In this document: positions 29,665-30,202 of the stretch, one piece after another
How the letters are laid out: each line of letters opens with the position of its first letter
Position numbering within the stretch: position 1 is the first letter of the stretch
Assembly: GCA_964630925.1 (NCBI GenBank)
Contig: CAZVZK010000122.1
Location: forward strand, 1-30,202
Length of the DNA stretch: 30,202 nt
DNA from: RGDT01 sp964630925
Lineage (GTDB): Bacteria > Planctomycetota > Planctomycetia > Gemmatales > Gemmataceae
Direction: 5' to 3'
Notes under the pieces: generated by a model
The model's input: the letters and a program-made list of their open reading frames with translations, nothing else
What the model was told of the DNA's origin: nothing
Databases searched by the model: none
Program-made: the position numbers and the translations under genes

Positions 29665-29913
29665 GGGAGGGGCTCCTGGGGTGTGACGTGCGGGCGTATG
29701 GGGATATCAGGTAGGGGGGGAGGGGGGGAAAGGCCAGCGGGTGGGCACGGCGGATGGGACGGAGAGGACGGATGACCGGAAATGAATGTGGGTGAGAATG
29801 GGTGACGGCACTCACGGACGCCGATACTGCTCATCCGAGTTGTCGCGCCCCGTGGTATGGTGCGCGGTGCGGGGCATCCCAGCGCCACGCACGGAACAGA
29901 AGGTGGTGCGGAG
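29665..29913. other. Divergent intergenic region with G-tracts and 9-bp repeats
   Basis: It contains G-runs (GGGGGGG and GGGGGGG around 29714-29728). GATGGGACG, GAGAGGACG and GATGACCGG units at 29753-29779 are related to those at 10471-10497. A possible -10 is TATGGT (29856-29861), without a good -35. No gene is seen. Confidence 0.4.
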
Positions 29914-30202
29914 ATGAGGGCGAGTGTGAAAGGGCCGGGGAGCAATGGGCACACGAACGGCGTGGCGCACGACGGCCACTCCGACGGCAGGCCGACGGAC
30001 GACGAGGCGAACGGCGTGGCCGACGGCACGGCGGTGAAGGGCGTGCCGGCGGGTGAGGAGGACAACGAGGGGGACCCGTACATCCGGATGGAGTGCGGGC
30101 GGTTCATGCCGGGGAACAGGGGCGGCCCCGGCAACCCCTTCGCCCGACACGTCGCCGCCATGCGCGCCGCCATCTGCGCGGCGGTGCCGCGCGAGAGGCT
30201 CA
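29914..30202 (+). CDS. Unknown protein with PGNRGGPGNPFAR motif, partial (runs off the right edge)
   Basis: ATG 29914 follows a GGAG-containing leader; 96 codons are visible. Residues 1-55 are a disordered Gly/Asp/Asn-rich segment with internal near-repeats (NGVAHDGH, NGVADGT). Residues 62-96 (GRFMPGNRGGPGNPFARHVA then AMRAAICAAVPRERL) match a pattern I have seen at the start of many small planctomycete and actinobacterial proteins of unknown role, distantly like the SGNPxGR DUF5681 motif of phage-associated proteins. The rest lies outside the window, so no function is claimed. Confidence 0.6.
   Translation, partial: MRASVKGPGSNGHTNGVAHDGHSDGRPTDDEANGVADGTAVKGVPAGEEDNEGDPYIRMECGRFMPGNRGGPGNPFARHVAAMRAAICAAVPRERL

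Overview
The window is GC-rich bacterial DNA that reads as a planctomycete, most likely of the Gemmata group. The evidence is the small basic protein characteristic of the PVC superphylum (10591-10827), two Gemmata-type repeat-companion (TIGR02996-like) N-termini (near 960 and 6986), the planctomycete extracellular N-terminal motif LEPLEDRRLLA on a secreted subtilase (22567), WD40 and caspase-like proteins, and many small orphan genes. No rRNA, tRNA or CRISPR array is visible. Everything here is read by eye, so family names rest on motifs I can see.

Layout. 1-4250: a partial secreted Pro-Gly-Thr-rich protein, a decayed repeat-companion/sulfatase-modifying fragment, a WD40 protein, a small ADP-ribosyltransferase-like gene overlapping an unknown partner, and a pentapeptide-like gene whose end is replaced by a short repeat. 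4414-7990: a FadJ-type two-domain beta-oxidation enzyme, a VapD-like endoribonuclease, a repeat-companion zinc-ribbon protein and small unknowns. 8008-13429: a divergent DnaA paralog, a double GNAT acetyltransferase, the PVC small basic protein, and a hybrid histidine kinase overlapping a receiver-XRE response regulator. 13539-14180: a secreted unknown, convergent with the regulator across a shared inverted repeat.

14282-16589 is a ribosomally made peptide (RiPP) cluster. Its own promoter drives a 136-aa Gly-rich precursor with a twin-arginine-like leader and ten F-x-N/K motifs. A radical SAM/SPASM maturase of the GrrM type follows, then an overlapping mini-ORF carrying a mobile palindrome, then an unrecognised 180-aa protein. 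The precursor and maturase match the GRRM (cyclophane-forming) logic; the third protein is not the partner I know from that system.

16602-18410 holds a secreted caspase/EF-hand protein and a methyltransferase. 18569-21050 is, I argue, a degraded chromosomal integron that no single gene reveals. It has an N-terminal integron-integrase remnant on the + strand. A divergent promoter and attI-like junction lead into three minus-strand cassette genes. One near-canonical 97-bp attC site (7-bp R boxes, unpaired spacer, two extrahelical bases on one arm) lies between the first two cassettes. An IS110-family remnant has broken the next site.

21109-30202: a membrane zinc-ribbon protein divergent from a large secreted subtilase, a tandem pair of paralogous membrane proteins, a second copy of the mobile palindrome, a Gfo/Idh/MocA oxidoreductase, and a partial gene at the right edge. 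The strongest leads are the integron and the RiPP cluster.
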